Part shown: positions 27,801 to 33,800 of the stretch, one piece after another | Numbering within the stretch: the first letter of the stretch is position 1 | Layout: the number at the start of each line of letters is the position of its first letter | Assembly (NCBI RefSeq): GCF_963855985.1 | Contig: NC_087106.1 | Span: 2,897,001 to 2,961,000, forward strand | DNA: 64,000 bases | Direction of reading: 5' to 3' | Origin: Ostrinia nubilalis | Taxonomy: Eukaryota > Arthropoda > Insecta > Lepidoptera > Crambidae | The notes under the pieces: model-generated | Databases searched by the model: none | What the model was told of the DNA's origin: nothing | The model's input: the letters and a program-made list of their open reading frames with translations, nothing else | Made by a program: the position numbers and the translations under genes

Positions 27801-30800
27801 CATGCCGCCGGGTTTGCCGCCGGCTTTCAAAATGTCTTGCCAGTGTGCCGTCCTGGCCGCCGGCCGTGCCGCCCGGCATGTGTGGATGCGCCATTATGAT
27901 TGTGATTCTGACCATGATTGTGATTCTGATTCTGATTATGATAGTGATTCTAATCATGTATGGTTATGCCAATACCATCTTCATGCGTAACACGGTTATG
28001 ATTACGCGCGTGATTATGATTATGACGCTACTTTCTTTCTGAGCGCCTACGCGTGGTAATCATCCAGCGAGAGCGTCTGGCGGTGGAAACGCGTAACAGT
28101 TATGACTATGATCATCATTATGGTCAATTTGACCGCAATTGCACCTGGTGTTAAGTGAGATGCAGTCTAGGATGGTAAATACATGCCCCTGCCCTATAAG
28201 TGCTTATTCAGCCGGCAGCGAATTCCAGTCCAGTTCAGAGGTGGAATTGTGTAAAGCAATCGTAATCATTTGACAGGTACGTACAGGACAGGACGTACGA
28301 TTATTCTGTCAAATGTTTTGTTTAACTGACTTTATTGTACGTTATTAACTGTCAAATGATTACAATTGCTTTACACAATTCCACCTCAGATTATAAAAGA
28401 GTTATCGAAACGCTTAGTGCAAGCTGCAATGTCGATAATGTAGGGATGATATCAAATGATTATGATCATGATTATGATTGGTATTATAATTGTTGTGATG
28501 ATTATGATTATCAAAATTGGGATGATTATGATTGTGATTATTATGATTATGATTATTATGATCATGATTATGATTACCTCCTTCCTGAGAGCCTGCGCGT
28601 GGTCCTCATCAAGCGAGCGTGCCTGGCGATGCACGCGTACCATGCGCCATACTGCCGGCATGAAGTGCAGAGGCATCATCGGCAGACCCTCCAGCAGTAG
28701 ACAGTCCAAGTATAAGTAGAACCTGCCACGGCACACCACCAACGGACATAAATAAAGGTTGTAATATTTTTACTTGATCCAACCAAAGAGTTAATTCTTC
28801 AAATAAAAATACATTTCCTACAGGACCACTGGACCAATATCCAATTTTGAAAAAAAAATCACTGCGCCATCGTTTCTCTAAGTACTATGGGTACTAGACA
28901 ACAAATTACGTTGTGTATACGTATACATTATACATACAGGGTGGAAATCCAGAAACTGGTTAATAATCCTGAAAGTGTTTCTCTAGCTCTATCCAACGGT
29001 ATCAATAATAGATTACAAATAAACTGGATCTATCCGTAAATTCAATGTTTCCAGTTTCCAAACGGAACCAAACACAATGGGGTGATTCCATACTTTGCTC
29101 GTAAGTATAAGTTAGCATTTCATAGACAAACCGGGAACAAAAACATAAAGTGACCACCAACCGCAAGTTGTTTTCGACCTCTCTCCGTAGGTCCACGGCG
29201 AACTTGACGCGCTGCGCAAACGTCTCCGGATCATCCGCCTTGAACATCAGCCGGATGCGCGGGATACTAGTTAGGAAAAATCCAAACTATTAATTATACT
29301 TCAACCATATCTACCAACTAGGGATTGCAATCCGGTCCGGCGGATCCGGTAATCCGGCGGATCCGGTGTGTTTTTGGACCTACCGGATCCGGTGAGTCGG
29401 CGCCGGATCCGGTGGCGGATCCGGTAAAGCAAAAAATAGGCGAACGTGAACTGGGAAAGTCGAGCGCGCGCGCATTTTCCAGATCGCTAGACGTGCCGCC
29501 GCGACACTACATTGTATTTTCCTTTGCAAAAATAAATGCTTCTTGTTTTATTGTTTCTTAGGAGTCAGATTGTTTCTTAAAAAGAACTGAAGTTGAATTT
29601 ATAAGTACAAATTTAAAAGACTGTTTTGTTGATTTAAGTCTGTGTACCTAGATTATTATTAATAAGATTTTAATATTATTATTACTTAAGCACTTTCAGA
29701 TACTTACATACAGCAATAAGTGAGAGTCAGACTCAGATCCGTCCGGATCCGGCCGGATTAGCGTCAATCCGGTGAAATCCGGCCGGATTGAAAATGATAC
29801 CGGATTGCAATCCCTAAGTGCCTTTTCACACGTTCCGGTTGCTGGCTATCCGGCGCCGGGTACCCGGTGGTGAAGTGTATGGGCATGGTACGGAGCTTTC
29901 ACATGTTCCGGCGTAATTAATCCGGCATGCCCATACATTCACGACCGGGTACCCGGCGCCGGATAGCCGGCAACCGGAACGTGTGAAAAGGCACTAATAC
30001 CAACGCGTGCAGATCGCCATCGCCGGCGCGATCACGGCGCGATCATAGACAAATGACAGGTCGCGCGGACTGTCATGGGTCGCGCGACCTGTCATTGGCC
30101 TTTGATCGCGCCGGCGATGGTGATGTGCACACGTTGGTGTAGTTGAAACTTTATTATTGGTCGCATTACGTCACGTCGCGCAACATCGCTCTATATCGCG
30201 TTTTGTCGCTCACACATTATTTTAGGACCTAGAAACGTTAGACCTAGAACCCGTTATTCTAGGACCGTTTGTAGTTTACCTAGAAACTAGGTGAACGACA
30301 AACGCGGCATCGCAACGCGACATCGCATAAAAATAGTAGCCTACGTAGTTTCGTATGAATCTTAGGCCCGGTTTCCACCAAGGCGGGGCGGAGAAATGTT
30401 TTAAATAACCAATTAGATTTCATTCTGAATGAAATCATCCCGGCCCGATTCACCTAGCTTGGTGGTAACCGGGCCTTAGGCCTTCAAATCAGACGCGTAA
30501 GGTAGCACTGCAAAGGCAATAGTTTTCATACAATTTCTAGAAGATTCTATTTTGTAGGCGCCTCATGACATCCACGTAGATACCTATAGATCGTTTTATC
30601 CACGAAGAAGCGCCCCACCTAGAGTTGCCATGTTTGGCTTTTTACGGTCGTGTCCGGCCAAAAATTGTCTTGTCCGGCCTGTCCGGCTTTTTATGGGGAT
30701 GCCGCGCCAGGCGAAAGTCGAGCTACAGAATAATATCAAGCGCACGTATTAGGATTAGCGGAATGCTGTATTATTTAATAATTGGCGATGTTGGACATGG

Positions 30801-33800
30801 AAATAAATAAATTGAAGCAGAGCTGCTTACACCCAATTAGAAACTGTACAATTCGTTTTTTAGTTGGTTCGTCGCTTTAAAAACTGACTAGTGGACTGAC
30901 ATTGTAAATTGGATAGTTACACAAGCTTAGATAATAACAAAGCACAACTCACTTGAATTTTCTTTTGGTTCCGTCCAACGCCATCACCTCCCAGAGATCA
31001 GTTTCCTTGTCGTAACTGAACGCAGCCACGTTAGTCCACTGAAACAGTAAACAAAATGCTTTTTACTCAATAGTTTGCTTACTTGTCCCTGTGGGCTCAA
31101 TACCCTGTTGTGATCATTTTCATAATGACTACGGGACTATTCCCACCTGTCGTTCCCACCGCTGCAACTCCTGTGCAGCCAGGATCTACAGCTTTTTTTC
31201 ATAATTACTGCTTGCTAGAGAAGTTACACAATGCTATAAATATTTGTGTCATCATCATCATCATCATCATCATCATTTCAGCCATAGGACGTCCACTGCT
31301 GAACATAGGCCTCCCCCAATGCTTTCAATGTTGATTGAAAAGTAGCAGGGAAAGCGAATGCCGACGTTCGACAAAATAGTCAAACAAAATTATTCATTAA
31401 TACATAGGTAATATTATTATCATATGTCTCCTTTTCGTAATAGCATGTAGAGGCCGGAAGACGTAGCGTGGTAGACCGACGATCTGAAGGTCGCGGGAGG
31501 TGCCTGAATGCGAGCGGCGCAGGACCGGTCTTTGTGGAAATCCTTAGGGGAGGCCTTTATCCAGCAGTGGACGTCTTTCGGCTGAAACGAACGATGTAGA
31601 GGTTCAAGATTATGGCTGGTTTTAGAGTCACGCTGACGCACGCTGCCCGTCAGCGCTGACAGCCCAAATGTATGAAGCGTCAGCGCCGAGCGATCAGCGT
31701 CACTCAGGAACGTTCCCTTCAATTACATACATATTGATCTGTCAGCGCCGTCGATCAGCGACCGCACTTTCTGAGTGACGCTGATCGCTCGGCGCCGACG
31801 CTTCATACAATTCGGCTGTCAGCGCTGACGGTCAGCGTGCGTCAGCGTGACTAAAACCAGCCTAAAACCCGCCTATACCCACCTCATACAAATTGTTGAG
31901 CATCTGTATCGTGTCCCCGGCGCCCTTGGCTGCCTTGCCCTCCTCCTTAGGGATGAAGGCCAGTCCGGGGCACGGATACTGCTCACCCTCGATCATGCCC
32001 AGGGAGAGCCATTCTTCCGGGATACTGTAACACCATTTCATTTTTTTTTTAATATCCTTGGACATTTTACACTACGCTTTTAGTCCCAAACTAAGCAAAG
32101 CTTGTACTATGGGTACTAGACAACGGATATAAACATACTCAAATACTTTTTTTGTAAATACATACATAATATACATATTAACACCCAGACCCATCACAGG
32201 AATTATTAAAATTCATTATTTCAATTTCTGCCCGGCCGGGAATCGAACTCGGGACCTCTCGGCATAGTAGTCCGTTCTGAACCACTACACCAAACGGCCG
32301 AAACATTAAAAGAGAGCTAGAAATGAGAACTCGATGGAGACTGGTAATTCAGGGCCAAGTGGAAGGCAAGAGAGCACGCGGTCGATCGCCAACCCGCTGG
32401 ATAGATGCCATGATGGCATTGCCATACAAAGGCTACTGAGTCCACCATGGTCCAGTGTACTCGCCACGTCTCTAACTGTCAGAGATGGAAGCACATCGCC
32501 ATGAGAGAGAGCTACCCTCGGATATGACATCAAACACTCCATCGTATGTCTCGTCAGCGCAACCACGACCACTCAAGAGTGCCCGATTAAGAAGAAAACC
32601 ATTAAAAACCTTTTAAGATAGTCATGTGCCTTGGTGAATCAATGTTCACTCAGCATTGTGACACCCAGTGGCCAAAAAGTTGACAACACAACCGTAACAA
32701 ATAAATAAATAAATATCCTTGGAAATTTTACACTGCGCCACTAGCCCCAAACTATGGGTACTAGACAACGGATATAAACATAAACGAGTTGCGAACTTTT
32801 TGGTTGGTTTTAGTGTTAGTAAAGTCTACAGCATAGATTAATAAAATTTTGTAATGATCAAGCTCCACTTCAGCTCAATTTAAAGTTAAATTAGACACCA
32901 CTATTGAAATATCAGTGATTTTGTTTACATATTTTTATCATATTAACCAACTGGCATTATAAAATTTAAAATTTTGTATAATGCCCCTTTAACATGAAGC
33001 CCGATATTATAATCTGATGGATATGCAAATGTAAATAAATATACATCAGCTCATTTACTAACTTGGCAGAGAAAATACATACCGGCAATCAAAGTCGGTG
33101 TTATCAAAAATCTCCAGTTCCATCTTAGGGAACGGGCTGTATAACCCGTAGTACTCCTGGTCGCTCAGCTGGAACTCAGACGGAGGGAGAAGCCAGTACG
33201 GTTGTATGCCTAGACCTTGCAGCATTTTCTAAAAAACAAATTATACTTCAATACATAGTATAAAACAAAGTCGCTTCCCTCTGTCTGTCCCTATGTCCCT
33301 ATGGATGATTTTCATGCAGTTTTTTTAATAGATAGTGACTCAAGAGGAAGGTTTTTAAGCATAATACATTGAACCTGTGCGAAGCCAGGGCGGGAAAGAC
33401 AGCAAGAAATCATCAATAAAGCTGAAGTTTGTTTGGTTGAACATGCTAATTTCAGAAACTACTTACTGATCTGATTTGAAAAAATAATTTGTGTTAGATA
33501 GCTCTTTTGACGAGGAAGACTAGGCTATTATTCAAACTGTTTTTAGTCGTTCTAAATCGTAGGCACATCTACACTCGCAAGCAAAAGTATGGAATCCCCC
33601 TATTTGTTTTGAACAACCTTAAGAACTAAATTGCTAATAGAAGATACATGAAAGTGGTACTATTTTAAAGGTAAAATTATATACTTTAAACTATTACCAC
33701 GGACAAGCATAGACATTCAGTTCGTAAAATCACATGGAACAGAACATCCTTGTGATTCCATACTTTCGCTAGTGTAGTAATAAGTTTTTCAGATAAACAT

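Noticed and set aside
28335..28742. ORFs rich in isoleucine, aspartate and tyrosine
   Set aside because: They translate the simple repeat; only the part at 28,578-28,722 (minus) is a real exon.
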